12,134 nucleotides of DNA from Gammaproteobacteria bacterium (GCA_028282395.1 JANQHY010000234.1:1-12134); one strand, 5' to 3'; numbered from the stretch's first letter, positions 1 to 9,844 are shown. Notes: generated by a model not told the origin, from the sequence alone. Made by a program: numbers and translations.

Positions 1-2
1 TG

Positions 3-179
3 CTGAAAAATAGTTTAAAAAAATATACTAAAAATAATTATAATTATCTAAAATTTAATAATGGACTGTTTAAGTCGCCAGACTATAATTCACGTAATCA
101 TTTAAAGATAGTTAATAAAGTTCTTTCTAAATATGAGAGTAATTATGAAAACTATGTTGATGGCGTTCTAGAAGATTAA
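3..179 (+). CDS. 3' end of an unidentified AT-rich gene (5' end outside window)
   Basis: This frame is open from the left edge and gives 58 residues before a TAA at 177-179. There is no in-frame ATG, so if it is real it is the C-terminus of a gene that starts outside the window. The peptide is very rich in Asn, Lys and Tyr and ends in VDGVLED. Its DNA is clearly more AT-rich than the housekeeping genes that follow, which could mean foreign origin or a poorly conserved surface or effector-like protein. I do not recognise a family. A second open frame continues directly after it (172-333), so the true gene could be longer and broken by a frameshift. Confidence is limited by the short length. 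Confidence 0.4.
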   Translation: MKNSLKKYTKNNYNYLKFNNGLFKSPDYNSRNHLKIVNKVLSKYESNYENYVDGVLED

Positions 180-333
180 AGATTTTCAGAGCAATTTCCC
201 CGATCCTGCTGGGAGAGAGAGACTAATACAAATTTTTGCAGACATGAATCAATCGACTAGTAAAACTCAGTCATCAGGATCATTGTATAAAGATATAACG
301 GATACCTTTATTGCCTACTCGTTTCTCGTATAG
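172..333 (+). pseudogene. Possible frameshifted gene debris
   Basis: A stretch of 53 open codons begins right after a TAG at 169-171 and ends at the TAG at 331-333, in a different frame from the partial ORF that stops at 179. The translation (for example PDPAGRERLIQIFADM) has ordinary protein-like composition, and the only ATG is at 244. No Shine-Dalgarno sequence precedes it. It may be the continuation of the upstream gene after a frameshift, or chance. The remainder up to about 420 shows nothing I can identify on either strand. Confidence 0.18.
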
Positions 334-421
334 AACAAAGCTTCGCGCTATTTATTCATATGTATACCGCACTGCATTGTGCCTACCTTATTAGTAAACT
401 CAGCTAAATGGTGCCGCCCTC

Positions 422-448
422 CTTGAAAAATGCTATAATGCCCTAATT
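422..448 (+). promoter_or_regulatory. Heat-shock sigma-32-like promoter of hslVU with overlapping extended -10
   Basis: CTTGAAA at 422-428 matches the sigma-32 -35 element. About 12-13 bases later CCCTAATT (441-448) partly matches the sigma-32 -10 consensus CCCCATNT. Embedded between them is TGCTATAAT (431-439), a perfect extended -10 for the housekeeping sigma-70, although no good -35 lies 17 bases upstream of it. hslVU is a classic sigma-32 operon in enterobacteria, so the placement about 90 bases upstream of hslV supports the call. Sequence match only; transcription start not known. Confidence 0.6.
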
Positions 449-479
449 TGATACAGTAGACTGTTATACAGTAGTATCA
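449..479 (+). promoter_or_regulatory. Hairpin and 9-base direct repeat in the hslV leader
   Basis: TGATAC (449-454) pairs with GTATCA (474-479), and inside this ACTGT (460-464) pairs with ACAGT (468-472) around a TAT loop, with an asymmetric internal bulge. ATACAGTAG also occurs twice (451-459 and 466-474). The element begins just after the proposed -10, so it would lie at or near the 5' end of the mRNA. The E. coli hslVU leader is known to carry an inverted repeat that affects expression; a shared role here is inference. Confidence 0.4.
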
Positions 480-522
480 TCACTTGATATTGTTTCCTTG
501 AAGAAATGAACAATTATTTAAC

Positions 523-529
523 AGGAGGG
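523..529 (+). promoter_or_regulatory. Shine-Dalgarno sequence that sets the hslV start
   Basis: AGGAGGG lies 7-8 bases before the GTG at 537 but only 1-2 bases before the in-frame GTG at 531. Normal spacing therefore selects 537 as the start. Confidence 0.75.
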
Positions 530-536
530 TGTGAAC

Positions 537-1085
537 GTGCAACCATATCATGGTACAACTATCGTCTCTGTCAGACGGCAAGGTAAGGTTGTTGTTGGCG
601 GCGATGGTCAGGTATCGCTAGGCAATAACATTATGAAGGGCAATGGCCGCAAAGTACGCCACCTTTACGATAAGAAAGTTTTGGCTGGATTTGCTGGCAG
701 TACGGCTGATGCATTTACGCTATTAGAACGCTTTGAAGCTAAACTGCAGAGCTATCATGGCCATTTGCGCCGTGCTTCTGTGGAATTGGCAAAAGATTGG
801 CGTACTGATAAGATGCTACGGCGGTTGGAAGCGTTATTGATTGTTGCCGATCATGAGCATTCGCTACTGATTAGTGGTAATGGTGATGTGATTGAGCCGG
901 AAGCTGAAGGGGATCTGTTGGCAATTGGTTCGGGTGGCTTTTATGCACAGGCAGCAGCACGAGCAATGATTGACAATACCCGCTTAGGCGCACGTGCGAT
1001 TGTTGAGAAGAGTCTGCAGATTGCTTCTGATATTTGTGTCTTTACCAATAACCATCTCACTATTGAAGAGTTGTCAGGTAAATAG
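537..1085 (+). CDS. hslV: HslV, peptidase subunit of the HslVU (ClpQY) protease
   Basis: Threonine peptidase that forms a double hexamer and degrades proteins fed to it by HslU in the cytoplasm. From GTG 537 the product is 182 residues and starts [14 protein letters not shown]. The catalytic Thr follows a short HG-ending propeptide, as in HslV forms that begin MEQxxGTTI, and is exposed by autoprocessing. Family blocks visible are [21 protein letters not shown], [26 protein letters not shown], the SGNGDV segment and [14 protein letters not shown]. The usual Pro in GSGGPYA is Phe here, a mild oddity. An in-frame GTG at 531 would add two residues but is too close to the Shine-Dalgarno sequence. 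The gene is followed 54 bases later by hslU, its obligate partner. The upstream sigma-32-like promoter suggests heat-shock induction. Confidence 0.96.
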   Translation: MQPYHGTTIVSVRRQGKVVVGGDGQVSLGNNIMKGNGRKVRHLYDKKVLAGFAGSTADAFTLLERFEAKLQSYHGHLRRASVELAKDWRTDKMLRRLEALLIVADHEHSLLISGNGDVIEPEAEGDLLAIGSGGFYAQAAARAMIDNTRLGARAIVEKSLQIASDICVFTNNHLTIEELSGK

Positions 1086-1139
1086 ATGGTAAATTACGTG
1101 GAATACAGATTATATTATTAAATTAATTGAGAGAGGTAT

Positions 1140-2522
1140 ATGAGTACAACAGCAGTAAGTAATGGCACAACCGTTGTCATGACACCAAAAGAGACCGTAC
1201 ATGAATTAGATCGTTTTATTATTGGCCAGGACGAGGCAAAACGCGCGGTGGCAATTGCACTGCGTAATCGCTGGCGCCGTATGCAACTGGACGAAGATCT
1301 ACGTAATGAAGTGACACCAAAAAATATTTTAATGATTGGGCCCACTGGTGTTGGTAAAACAGAAATTGCACGACGTTTAGCGAAATTGGCGAATGCACCA
1401 TTTATTAAAGTTGAAGCAACCAAGTTTACCGAAGTGGGGTATGTTGGTCGTGATGTCGAATCAATTGTGCGTGATTTAGCTGATACCGCTGTTAAGATGG
1501 AGCGTGAACAGGCAATGCAGCGGGTGAATAGTGTTGCCCAAGAGGCAGCTGAAGAGAGAATTCTCGATGTTTTAGTGCCCTCTGCGCCGAGTTTAAATGA
1601 TGAAGATGATGAGGCGGATGCTGATACCAAAGAGAAAAAAAGGACGCCGGCACGCCAATCTTTTCGTAAAAAACTGCGCGCTGGTGAATTAGATGAGCAG
1701 GAGATTGAGATAGAGCTGCAAGCAGTCAACATGGGCGTTGAAATTATGGCGCCACCCGGTATGGAAGAGATGACGAGTCAGTTAAGTAGCATGTTCCAGA
1801 ATATTTCACGAGGTAATAAAAAAAAGCGTAAATTAAAAATTCGTCAAGCGCTAAAGCTGTTGACTGATGAGGAGGCCGAGAGTCGCATTGATGAAGATGA
1901 GATGAAATTACGTGCCTTGGAAAGTGTTGAGCAGAACGGCATGGTGTTTATTGATGAGTTTGATAAGATCTGCAAACGTTCTGAAAATGTTAGCGGCGCT
2001 GATGTCTCACGAGAAGGAGTGCAGCGTGATCTATTACCGTTAGTTGAAGGCTGTAGCGTTAATACCAAATATGGCATGGTGCGTACTGATCATATTCTCT
2101 TTATTGCTTCCGGTGCATTTCATGCATCTAAACCCTCTGATTTGGTGCCGGAACTGCAAGGTCGCTTCCCTATTCGGGTAGAGTTAAAATCGTTAACAAT
2201 CGAAGATTTTAAACGTATTTTAGTTGAACCTAAGGCATCACTCACCGAGCAGTATATAGCGCTGTTGGCAACAGAAGAGGTAACCTTGAGTTTTAAAAAG
2301 GATGGGATTCAGCGTTTGGCGGAATTCTCTTGGGAGGTGAATGAGCGCCATGAAAATATTGGTGCCAGACGTCTACATACCGTTATGGAACGCCTGTTGG
2401 AGACACTCTCTTTTGAGGCATCTGATTCCTCAGGTAAAAAGGTAGTGATTGATCAACGTTATGTGAATAAGTACCTTGAGCAATTATTGAAAGATGATGA
2501 TCTTGGTCAGTATATTCTTTAA
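1140..2522 (+). CDS. hslU: HslU, AAA+ unfoldase of the HslVU protease
   Basis: ATPase ring that unfolds substrates and threads them into HslV. The 460-residue product is slightly longer than the E. coli protein (443). Visible features are Walker A GPTGVGKT near residue 67, the pore loop GYVG near 101, the inserted I domain (roughly 110-245), Walker [10 protein letters not shown] near 270 (usually IDEIDKI), sensor/arginine motif [12 protein letters not shown] near 340, and [10 protein letters not shown] near 407. The C-terminal tail ends in YIL, the type of tail that inserts into HslV and activates it. An acidic stretch ([13 protein letters not shown]) lengthens the I domain. The Shine-Dalgarno GAGAGG is only 3 bases from ATG 1140. 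A second in-frame ATG at 1179 aligns near the E. coli start but has no Shine-Dalgarno sequence, so 1140 is preferred. Confidence 0.97.
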   Translation: MSTTAVSNGTTVVMTPKETVHELDRFIIGQDEAKRAVAIALRNRWRRMQLDEDLRNEVTPKNILMIGPTGVGKTEIARRLAKLANAPFIKVEATKFTEVGYVGRDVESIVRDLADTAVKMEREQAMQRVNSVAQEAAEERILDVLVPSAPSLNDEDDEADADTKEKKRTPARQSFRKKLRAGELDEQEIEIELQAVNMGVEIMAPPGMEEMTSQLSSMFQNISRGNKKKRKLKIRQALKLLTDEEAESRIDEDEMKLRALESVEQNGMVFIDEFDKICKRSENVSGADVSREGVQRDLLPLVEGCSVNTKYGMVRTDHILFIASGAFHASKPSDLVPELQGRFPIRVELKSLTIEDFKRILVEPKASLTEQYIALLATEEVTLSFKKDGIQRLAEFSWEVNERHENIGARRLHTVMERLLETLSFEASDSSGKKVVIDQRYVNKYLEQLLKDDDLGQYIL

Positions 2523-2543
2523 CACACAATAGAGGGAGACGTC

Positions 2544-3206
2544 ATGGCGCGTGAACAACTAAAAAAGCGAGCAGCTGAAGCAGCTATTGAGTATATTGAG
2601 TACGATACGATTGTTGGTGTCGGGACTGGTAGTACTGTTAACTATTTTATTGATGAACTGGCTAAAATTAAGGGTCGTATTGATGGCGCAGTATCAAGCT
2701 CTAATGCTACTACGATAAAACTAAAAGAGGCTGGTATTCGTGTTATTGACCTGAATGAAGTGAGTGAGGTGCCTGTTTATGTTGATGGTGCAGATGAAAT
2801 TAACTCACATTTGCAGATGATCAAAGGTGGGGGTATGGCATTAACAGGTGAAAAAATTGTTGCCTCAGTTGCCAGTCGTTTTATCTGTATTGTTGATGTG
2901 ATGAAGCGTGTTGAGATATTGGGCCAGGGTTTTCCAGTTCCAATTGAGGTGATTCCTAAAGCGCGCAGTGCTATTGGTCGTGCTCTGGTAAAATTGGGCG
3001 CTAATCCAGTTTATCGTGAGGGTGCAGTCACCGATTATGGCAATTGGATTCTTGATGTTGCCAATCTGCCATTGACCGATCCTATTGCTATGGAGCATCG
3101 GCTTGACTCCTTGCCAGGAGTGGTATGCAATGGAATTTTTGCACACCGTTGTGCCGATATTTTGCTGTCGGCGCATGAAGGCGGCGTTGATGAAGTTACG
3201 CGCTAA
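2544..3206 (+). CDS. rpiA: Ribose-5-phosphate isomerase A
   Basis: Interconverts ribose 5-phosphate and ribulose 5-phosphate in the non-oxidative pentose phosphate pathway. The 220-residue product is the usual length (219 in E. coli) and co-linear with it. It has the phosphate-binding GTGST (27-31), VSSS (50-53), the DGADE motif with D81 and D84, K94 in MIKGGG and the catalytic base E103. The Arg normally next to that Glu (ALTREK) is Gly here (ALTGEK), and VTDNGN reads VTDYGN, so two very conserved positions are changed while the catalytic residues are kept. A good Shine-Dalgarno (GAGGGAG, about 6 bases) precedes ATG 2544, and only 21 bases separate it from hslU, so it is probably the third gene of the hslVU transcript. 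No clear terminator follows it. Confidence 0.96.
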   Translation: MAREQLKKRAAEAAIEYIEYDTIVGVGTGSTVNYFIDELAKIKGRIDGAVSSSNATTIKLKEAGIRVIDLNEVSEVPVYVDGADEINSHLQMIKGGGMALTGEKIVASVASRFICIVDVMKRVEILGQGFPVPIEVIPKARSAIGRALVKLGANPVYREGAVTDYGNWILDVANLPLTDPIAMEHRLDSLPGVVCNGIFAHRCADILLSAHEGGVDEVTR

Positions 3207-3468
3207 AATTGTGCTGTAACTGATTAAGATAAGTAAGAAGAGACAAGTTCAATTTTGCTGATAGCTGTGAGAAAGGTGAGAAGCTGCTTTGCCAGACAAA
3301 AACATAGCTGAGTTTTGGTATTGTAGGGTAGGGTAGTTTTATGCTTCCAACTACATCCCCATCTATCAAAACAGCATTCTCATAGAGAGCTTCTCGCTTA
3401 TTATTATTGTTATCAAGAAGCTGAGTAGATACTAAATCATATATTACTTGTTTGCAACAACATTTCCT
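3196..3468 (-). pseudogene. C-terminal remnant of a probable LysR-type transcriptional regulator
   Basis: On the minus strand a frame stays open for 91 codons from just after a TAG (3469-3471) to a TAA (3196-3198) that overlaps the end of rpiA. The gap of 365 bases between rpiA and queA is otherwise empty. The peptide contains ENAVLIDGDVVGSIKLPYP, then a few residues on SYVFVWQ, then a run ending LSLLTYLNQL. This fits the end of the LysR substrate-binding domain (an 'LV..D...G.L..P....YYLV..' strand pattern, then a last helix), closest to the GcvA-like subgroup as I recall it. It lacks an ATG, a Shine-Dalgarno sequence, the helix-turn-helix and most of the effector domain, and the DNA upstream on that strand (3472-3571) does not look coding. 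I read it as a decayed gene; the family assignment is by eye. Confidence 0.4.
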
Positions 3469-3571
3469 CTATTTATCTGACTTTTTTATATAAATTTGTA
3501 GGTATTAGTCTAAAATTTGCGTGAATAGCATCGATATAGCGCTAAGATATTGAAAAAATTTGATTAAATCT

Positions 3572-4591
3572 CTAGCGTAGGATGAGCATGGCGTCACCAT
3601 AGCTATAGAAGCGGTAATGGTGGTCAACGGCATGATGGTATGCGGCGATGATTCTATCATAACCGCCAAAGGCACAGACCAGCATTAATAACGTTGATTT
3701 TGGCAGATGAAAGTTGGTTAATAGGGCGTCAACCGTATGAAATTGGTAGCCGGGAGTAATAAAGATATCCGTTTCACCATGAAAGGGTTGCCCTTTGGCA
3801 GTTTCAAGGGCACGGACAGTTGTTGTGCCGATAGCAATGACACGACCACCACGCTGTTTGGTTAGGGCAATCTGCTGGCATAGTGACTCAGAGACCGTTA
3901 TGGTTTCACTATGCATCTTGTGTTGTTGAATATCATGGCGTACTGGCTGAAAAGTCCCGGCACCAACATGCAGGGTAAGAAAAGCACACTCAACCCCCCT
4001 ATTGCGTATTGCGGTTAGCATTGCATCATCAAAATGGAGGCCAGCAGTTGGTGCTGCAACAGAGCCATCGTAGCGCGCATAGACAGTTTGATAGCGTTCT
4101 CGGTCAATTTCTTCAGTATCACGTTGTAAGTAAGGAGGGATGGGTAATTGACCAATTTGCTCGAGTAGCTCGGTAACTGGTAGGGTAAACTGTAGTTGAA
4201 AGAGATCATCTTCTCTGCCAATTACCTGACAGTGACGCTGTTGTATGGATAGTGTCGTCTCTTCATCTGTACCGAGAATTATTTTGCCAGCTACTTTAGG
4301 CGCTTTACTGGCGCGGATGTGCGCCCATGCTTGGTCATCAGCAATGATGCGCTCAATCAGGACTTCAACTCGACCACCAGTGGTTTTGTGGCCTGACAGT
4401 CGTGCCGGAATGACACGGCTATCATTAAAAACCACTAAGTCTCCTGGATTCAGTAGCTGTGGCAGGTCAATAAACTGCTTGTCATTGATGCCATTATCGA
4501 GATAGAGCAGCCGGCTATCACGCCGTTGTTGGGGCGGGTAGCGTGCAATAAGCGCTTCCGGTAGCGAGTAGTCAAAATCTGCTAATTTCAT
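3572..4591 (-). CDS. queA: QueA, S-adenosylmethionine:tRNA ribosyltransferase-isomerase
   Basis: Transfers and isomerises the ribosyl part of S-adenosylmethionine onto preQ1-modified tRNA to give epoxyqueuosine at the wobble base of GUN-anticodon tRNAs. The 339-residue product matches the family along its whole length (E. coli 356). Landmarks are FDYSLPEALIARYPPQQR at the N-terminus, NPGDLVVFNDSRVIPARL, HIRASKAPK, the signature VAAPTAGLHF, TLHVGAGTFQPVR, MHSE, IAIGTTTVRALE, ALLTNFHLPKSTLLMLVCAF and the C-terminal RFYSYGDAMLIL. It stops almost directly after that last motif, so it lacks the short tail of E. coli QueA. AGGG at 4597-4600 is a suitable Shine-Dalgarno for the ATG. The lipoprotein gene ends 41 bases upstream on the same strand, so the two are probably co-transcribed. 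tgt, the usual partner, is not in the window. Confidence 0.97.
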   Translation of the reverse strand: MKLADFDYSLPEALIARYPPQQRRDSRLLYLDNGINDKQFIDLPQLLNPGDLVVFNDSRVIPARLSGHKTTGGRVEVLIERIIADDQAWAHIRASKAPKVAGKIILGTDEETTLSIQQRHCQVIGREDDLFQLQFTLPVTELLEQIGQLPIPPYLQRDTEEIDRERYQTVYARYDGSVAAPTAGLHFDDAMLTAIRNRGVECAFLTLHVGAGTFQPVRHDIQQHKMHSETITVSESLCQQIALTKQRGGRVIAIGTTTVRALETAKGQPFHGETDIFITPGYQFHTVDALLTNFHLPKSTLLMLVCAFGGYDRIIAAYHHAVDHHYRFYSYGDAMLILR

Positions 4592-4632
4592 TCGTGCCCT
4601 GTAGCTGTGATGGTAAGATGGCCCAATGCGCT

Positions 4633-5415
4633 TTATTTATGCAGCAGCTGTCTAATAGATTGATTAAAGCGTGTATTGGTTATCGTCAATAAGCCATTAG
4701 TCATCATCTCTTTATCTTGACTTGATAGATCACTATAGTCAGCAATCCAACTATCAATAGGGAGTGTAATGCGATTGTTCGCTGACTCTTTATTTACAAC
4801 ATTCATGTCGTGATTAAAGAGTGTGATGGAGTAGTCCCAGTAGAGATAGGTTTGAAACTTTTTCTTTATACGCAATTGCCATAGGCCATAGGTACCGTCT
4901 GGCGCATCACCGACTCCAGTAGAGGGCGGTCTGCTGGCGCGAGAGATGAAGATAACGTAGTCATAGTTTTTGCCTTGAAGTTGTTTTGTTAGATAGCGCG
5001 CAGTCTGTTTTCTAGCATAGTTAAAACTGCTGTAACCATAGCTAGCCTGCTGCTTGAAGAAGTCCTGGTCGGGGAGATAAACAATGGTTACATTTTGAAA
5101 ACCGCGTTGATTGAGCAGATTTTTTACTCTTGTTGCCGCAATGGCGTCTAGATTAAAATTGTCTAACTTGTGCGTGTAGTTGAATTGGCGGTCGCCAGGG
5201 CAGGAGAGGAGTTTCCAGCAATTGGCTTTGGTATAGGATTGAAAGGTTGCCGGTTCTAGTGCGGACACAATTATTACAGATTGGGTAGAGTTCATGGGGT
5301 GGTCTGCATGATGCGCTACGCCACTTAGATGGCTACAGCCTGCTAGAGGAAATGTTATCGCAATAATAAGTAGTGCAAACCCCTTTTTAAATGGCGAGGA
5401 TAAAAACTGTCTCAT
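4633..5415 (-). CDS. Uncharacterised lipoprotein
   Basis: The 260-residue product starts with a typical lipoprotein signal: basic FKKG, a hydrophobic run and the lipobox LAGC with Cys27 as the lipidated residue. The +2 residue is Ser, so outer-membrane sorting is expected under the Lol rule. The mature part has no family signature I recognise. It contains two close cysteines (Cys66 and Cys72) that could form a disulfide, an alpha/beta-looking segment (IAATRVKNLLNQRGFQNVTI, later YDYVIFISRAS), a Gly/Pro/Ser loop (RPPSTGVGDAPDGTYG) and a C-terminal predicted helix. It lies 41 bases upstream of queA on the same strand. A TATAGT about 25 bases before the ATG could be a -10 element, but no good -35 is visible. 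The gene is certain from its length and signal peptide; its function is unknown. Confidence 0.85.
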   Translation of the reverse strand: MRQFLSSPFKKGFALLIIAITFPLAGCSHLSGVAHHADHPMNSTQSVIIVSALEPATFQSYTKANCWKLLSCPGDRQFNYTHKLDNFNLDAIAATRVKNLLNQRGFQNVTIVYLPDQDFFKQQASYGYSSFNYARKQTARYLTKQLQGKNYDYVIFISRASRPPSTGVGDAPDGTYGLWQLRIKKKFQTYLYWDYSITLFNHDMNVVNKESANNRITLPIDSWIADYSDLSSQDKEMMTNGLLTITNTRFNQSIRQLLHK

Positions 5416-5518
5416 GTCTATACCTAAATTCCAAAATAACTATATTGGCGCTAGTCTACTACAGTTACTTAGAGATTAAAACTGGCCTAAGGTTGTTTCT
5501 TTGCCCTCCATTTCAACT

Positions 5519-5554
5519 CCTCTCCTGCTTGCGGCAGAGGAAGCGGAGGAGAGG
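5519..5554. repeat. REP-like palindrome (CCTCTCCT ... AGGAGAGG)
   Basis: CCTCTCCTGCTT (5519-5530) faces AAGCGGAGGAGAGG (5541-5554). An 8-base perfect outer stem and a 4-base inner stem are separated by a 2-base bulge, with the loop GCGGCAGAGG. The following GTCTTTT (5555-5561) has a short T run, so a weak terminator on the plus strand is possible, but no plus-strand gene lies upstream. The sequence resembles the intergenic CCTCTCCC-type palindromes that are dispersed in many proteobacterial genomes. Only one copy is in this window. The rest of 5416-5697 holds a small inverted repeat, GCTAAC/GTTAGC at 5639-5660, and no promoter that I would defend. Confidence 0.45.
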
Positions 5555-5697
5555 GTCTTTTAAGTGCTGGTTAAGTAATGAACTTTAATAGCAGGTTGTT
5601 GTGTTTTTCCTCTTGATTCAGCCCCTTTTTTATGTCACGCTAACGCGCTGTAGAGTTAGCTAGAGCTGAAAATAGAGAGAATAATAGGGGATTAGCA

Positions 5698-7238
<1,541 letters not shown>

Positions 7239-7268
7239 TTCAATAATCAGTGTAGGAGAGCAGCCGAT

Positions 7269-7742
7269 ATGATAAGTATCAATGCAACGCTGTTAGGTCA
7301 GATGATTACCTTTGCCGTTTTTATCTGGTTTACGATGAAATATGTCTGGCCACCAATGGTAAAAGCAATGCGTGAGCGGCAAAAGACCATTGCTGATGGC
7401 TTGCAGGCGGCAGAAGAGGGACAGCGCAAGTTGGAACTTGCTGAGCGCCAAGCTGGACGTACCATTAGTGATGCTAAATTAGAAGGCGCGCATATTATCG
7501 AGCATGCTAATGAGCGTGCTATGCAGATTATTGAAGAGGCAAAAGAGCAGGCACGTCAAGAGAGCAAGCTACTGTTAGAGAATGCAGCACGTGATGTTCA
7601 GCAGCAGACCAATCAAGCGCGTGAAGCTTTGCGGCAGCAGGTGGTTGATATTACTTTGTCGGCGGCAGAGAAAATATTGACCAAAGAGGTTGATAAAGCA
7701 GCGCATGAAAAGGCGCTAGCAGCCTTGGCTGAGGAGCTATAA
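7269..7742 (+). CDS. atpF: AtpF, ATP synthase F0 subunit b
   Basis: Peripheral-stalk subunit that anchors F1 to the membrane. The 157-residue product (E. coli 156) begins with the family start [20 protein letters not shown], giving one membrane helix at about residues 3-25, followed by [23 protein letters not shown] long charged helix rich in Ala, Glu, Gln and Lys then runs to the end for dimerisation, with the C-terminal [18 protein letters not shown] block that binds delta. AGGAG at 7254-7258 is 10 bases from the ATG. It ends only 3 bases before atpH. Confidence 0.97.
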   Translation: MISINATLLGQMITFAVFIWFTMKYVWPPMVKAMRERQKTIADGLQAAEEGQRKLELAERQAGRTISDAKLEGAHIIEHANERAMQIIEEAKEQARQESKLLLENAARDVQQQTNQAREALRQQVVDITLSAAEKILTKEVDKAAHEKALAALAEEL

Positions 7743-7745
7743 TAG

Positions 7746-8294
7746 ATGTCGGCATTGATTGATACCATTGCACGCCCCTACGCCAAAGCGATATTTGAGG
7801 TGGCGGTTGAGCAGAAACAGACCGCACGCTGGTCACAGCAACTAAATAGTGCTGCGGCTTGGGTAGTCGAGCCGCAAATAGCACAGCTGCTTAATGACCC
7901 TAAAGTGATGCCAGAGACGTTATATCAGCTTTTTAATGATCTGTTTGCTGGCGCGCTCGATGAGTTTGGGCAACAATTTATTCAGCTGTTAATTGAGTAT
8001 AAGCGTCTGATAGCATTGCCACAGATTGCGCACGAATTTAACCAGTTGGTTGCCGCTTATGAGAAGCGTGTTGAGGTGCGGGTTGCCACCGCCTTTGCCT
8101 TAACCTCATCACAAACCGAACAGTTATTGCAAGCGTTACGTCAACGTTTGCAGTGTGAAGTGGAGTTAAACTGTGCGCAGGATGAGACCTTGATTGGTGG
8201 TGCAGTAATACGTGTTGGTGATACCGTTATTGATGGTTCATTACGCGGTAAGTTGAATCGTTTACGCAGTGATTTAGAGGAAAGTCGATTATGA
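7746..8294 (+). CDS. atpH: AtpH, ATP synthase F1 subunit delta
   Basis: Links the b dimer to the top of the alpha/beta head. The 182-residue product (E. coli 177) shows the N-terminal helical domain signature [14 protein letters not shown], the LLNDP segment, and the C-terminal signature [20 protein letters not shown] followed by RGKLNRL. GAGGAG at 7731-7736 inside the end of atpF serves as its Shine-Dalgarno. Its TGA overlaps the atpA start as ATGA (8291-8294), a standard arrangement for translational coupling. Confidence 0.96.
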   Translation: MSALIDTIARPYAKAIFEVAVEQKQTARWSQQLNSAAAWVVEPQIAQLLNDPKVMPETLYQLFNDLFAGALDEFGQQFIQLLIEYKRLIALPQIAHEFNQLVAAYEKRVEVRVATAFALTSSQTEQLLQALRQRLQCEVELNCAQDETLIGGAVIRVGDTVIDGSLRGKLNRLRSDLEESRL

Positions 8295-9844
8295 GTACAA
8301 TGCAGTCGTTAAGTCCCGCAGAAATTAGCGAAGTAATAAAGAAACGTATTAGTCAATTTAGTGATCGTGATAAAGTGCGCACTGAAGGCACTATTATGAG
8401 CGTTAAAGATGGCGTAATACGTATTTATGGTCTTGAAGGCGTGATGTATGGTGAGCTTTTACAGCTTCCAGGCGATAGTGCGGCGATAGCATTAAACCTT
8501 GAGCGTGATTTTGTTGGTGCGGTGGTATTAGGTGAATATGGCCATCTACGTGAAGGTCAAACGGTTACCTGTAGTGGTCGCATTGTTGAAGTTCCCGTCG
8601 GCGAAGCGCTATTAGGTCGGGTAGTTGATCCATTTGGTCGACCGATTGATGAAAAAGGTGTGATTGAAACCACTGAGACTGCAGCGATTGAAAAAGTTGC
8701 GCCAGGCGTGATTCATCGTGAGCCAGTGACGCAAGCGTTACAGACTGGCCTGAAATCAATTGATACGATGACACCGATTGGTCGTGGCCAGCGTGAATTA
8801 ATTATTGGTGATCGTCAAACAGGTAAAACAGCCATTGCGATTGATACCATTATCAATCAGAAAAATAGTGGCATCAAATGTATTTATGTGGCGATTGGTC
8901 AGAAAGCCTCATCCGTTGCAGCAGTGGTAAATAAACTGCAAGAACATGGCGCTATGGACAATACGATTGTTGTTGCAGCGACTGCAGCAACCGCAGCGGC
9001 AATGCAATATATTGCCCCTTATGCAGCATGTACCATGGGTGAATACTTCCGTGATCGTGGTGAAGATGCATTAATTATTTATGATGATTTAACGAAGCAT
9101 GCCTGGGCTTATCGGCAGATCTCATTACTATTACGGCGCCCACCAGGTCGTGAAGCTTACCCGGGTGATGTTTTCTATCTGCATTCACGTCTGCTTGAGC
9201 GTGCAGCACGTGTAAATAGCGATTATGTTGAGGCGTTTACCAAAGGTAAAGTAAAAGGGCAAACGGGTTCACTTACTGCGTTACCAATTATTGAAACGCA
9301 AGCGGGTGACGTTTCTGCTTTTATTCCAACCAATGTTATTTCGATTACTGACGGACAGATCTATCTTGAGACAGACCTGTTTAATGCGGGTATTCGTCCA
9401 GCGATGAACTCAGGACTATCGGTTTCGCGGGTAGGTGGTGCGGCGCAGACAAAGATTATTAAAAAACTGAGTGGTGGTATTCGTATTGCCCTAGCCCAGT
9501 ATAGTGAATTGGCGGCGTTTGCACAATTTAGTTCTGATCTAGATGACGTGACTCGGCGTCAATTGGAAAAAGGTCAACGCTATGTTGAGGTAATGAAACA
9601 GAAGCAGTATGTACCATTAACTGTTGCTGAATTAGCACTGTCATTTTTTACTGCTGAGAAAGGCTACCTTGATGATGTTGCTGTTAATAAAGTGGTGCCA
9701 TTTCTTGAAGAGTTGTTGGCATTTATGCGTCAGAGTCATGCTGAATTAATGGCCAGTGTTAATGCCAAACCTGTCTACAATGATGATGTAGCAGCGAGCT
9801 TTACAAAAGCGTTGGAGGCATTTAAAAAGAGTTGGGCCGGTTAA
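8291..9844 (+). CDS. atpA: AtpA, ATP synthase F1 subunit alpha
   Basis: Non-catalytic nucleotide-binding subunit of F1, 517 residues (E. coli 513). It has the beta-barrel N-domain with the [14 protein letters not shown] block, [14 protein letters not shown] at about 108-120, Walker A GDRQTGKT at 173-180, [16 protein letters not shown] at about 260-275, [20 protein letters not shown], and the arginine finger R380 in [10 protein letters not shown]. The catalytic framework is intact. Some positions that are usually fixed differ: KQA reads KHA in the Walker B region, and QYRE reads QYSE at residue 404. Normally alpha pairs with beta encoded two genes downstream, but no beta gene is found in this window. 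Confidence 0.98.
   Translation: MSTMQSLSPAEISEVIKKRISQFSDRDKVRTEGTIMSVKDGVIRIYGLEGVMYGELLQLPGDSAAIALNLERDFVGAVVLGEYGHLREGQTVTCSGRIVEVPVGEALLGRVVDPFGRPIDEKGVIETTETAAIEKVAPGVIHREPVTQALQTGLKSIDTMTPIGRGQRELIIGDRQTGKTAIAIDTIINQKNSGIKCIYVAIGQKASSVAAVVNKLQEHGAMDNTIVVAATAATAAAMQYIAPYAACTMGEYFRDRGEDALIIYDDLTKHAWAYRQISLLLRRPPGREAYPGDVFYLHSRLLERAARVNSDYVEAFTKGKVKGQTGSLTALPIIETQAGDVSAFIPTNVISITDGQIYLETDLFNAGIRPAMNSGLSVSRVGGAAQTKIIKKLSGGIRIALAQYSELAAFAQFSSDLDDVTRRQLEKGQRYVEVMKQKQYVPLTVAELALSFFTAEKGYLDDVAVNKVVPFLEELLAFMRQSHAELMASVNAKPVYNDDVAASFTKALEAFKKSWAG

Noticed and set aside
1118..1732. Minus-strand 204-codon reading frame inside hslU
   Set aside because: Ser-rich antisense shadow of a highly conserved gene; no ribosome binding site and no family features.
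3388..3422. AGCTTCT/AGAAGCT inverted repeat as a terminator for rpiA or queA
   Set aside because: The loop is 21 bases, there is no T run on either strand, and it lies within the probable LysR remnant.
5391..5588. Plus-strand 65-codon reading frame over the lipoprotein start and the atp upstream region
   Set aside because: It runs through the REP-like palindrome, has no Shine-Dalgarno sequence, and overlaps the lipoprotein 5' end; its low-complexity Arg/Lys/Ser composition looks like chance.
5611..5656. TTGATT with TAGAGT as an atp promoter
   Set aside because: The spacing (33 bases) is far too long and no other hexamer pair in 5560-5690 fits well; I could not place the atp promoter.
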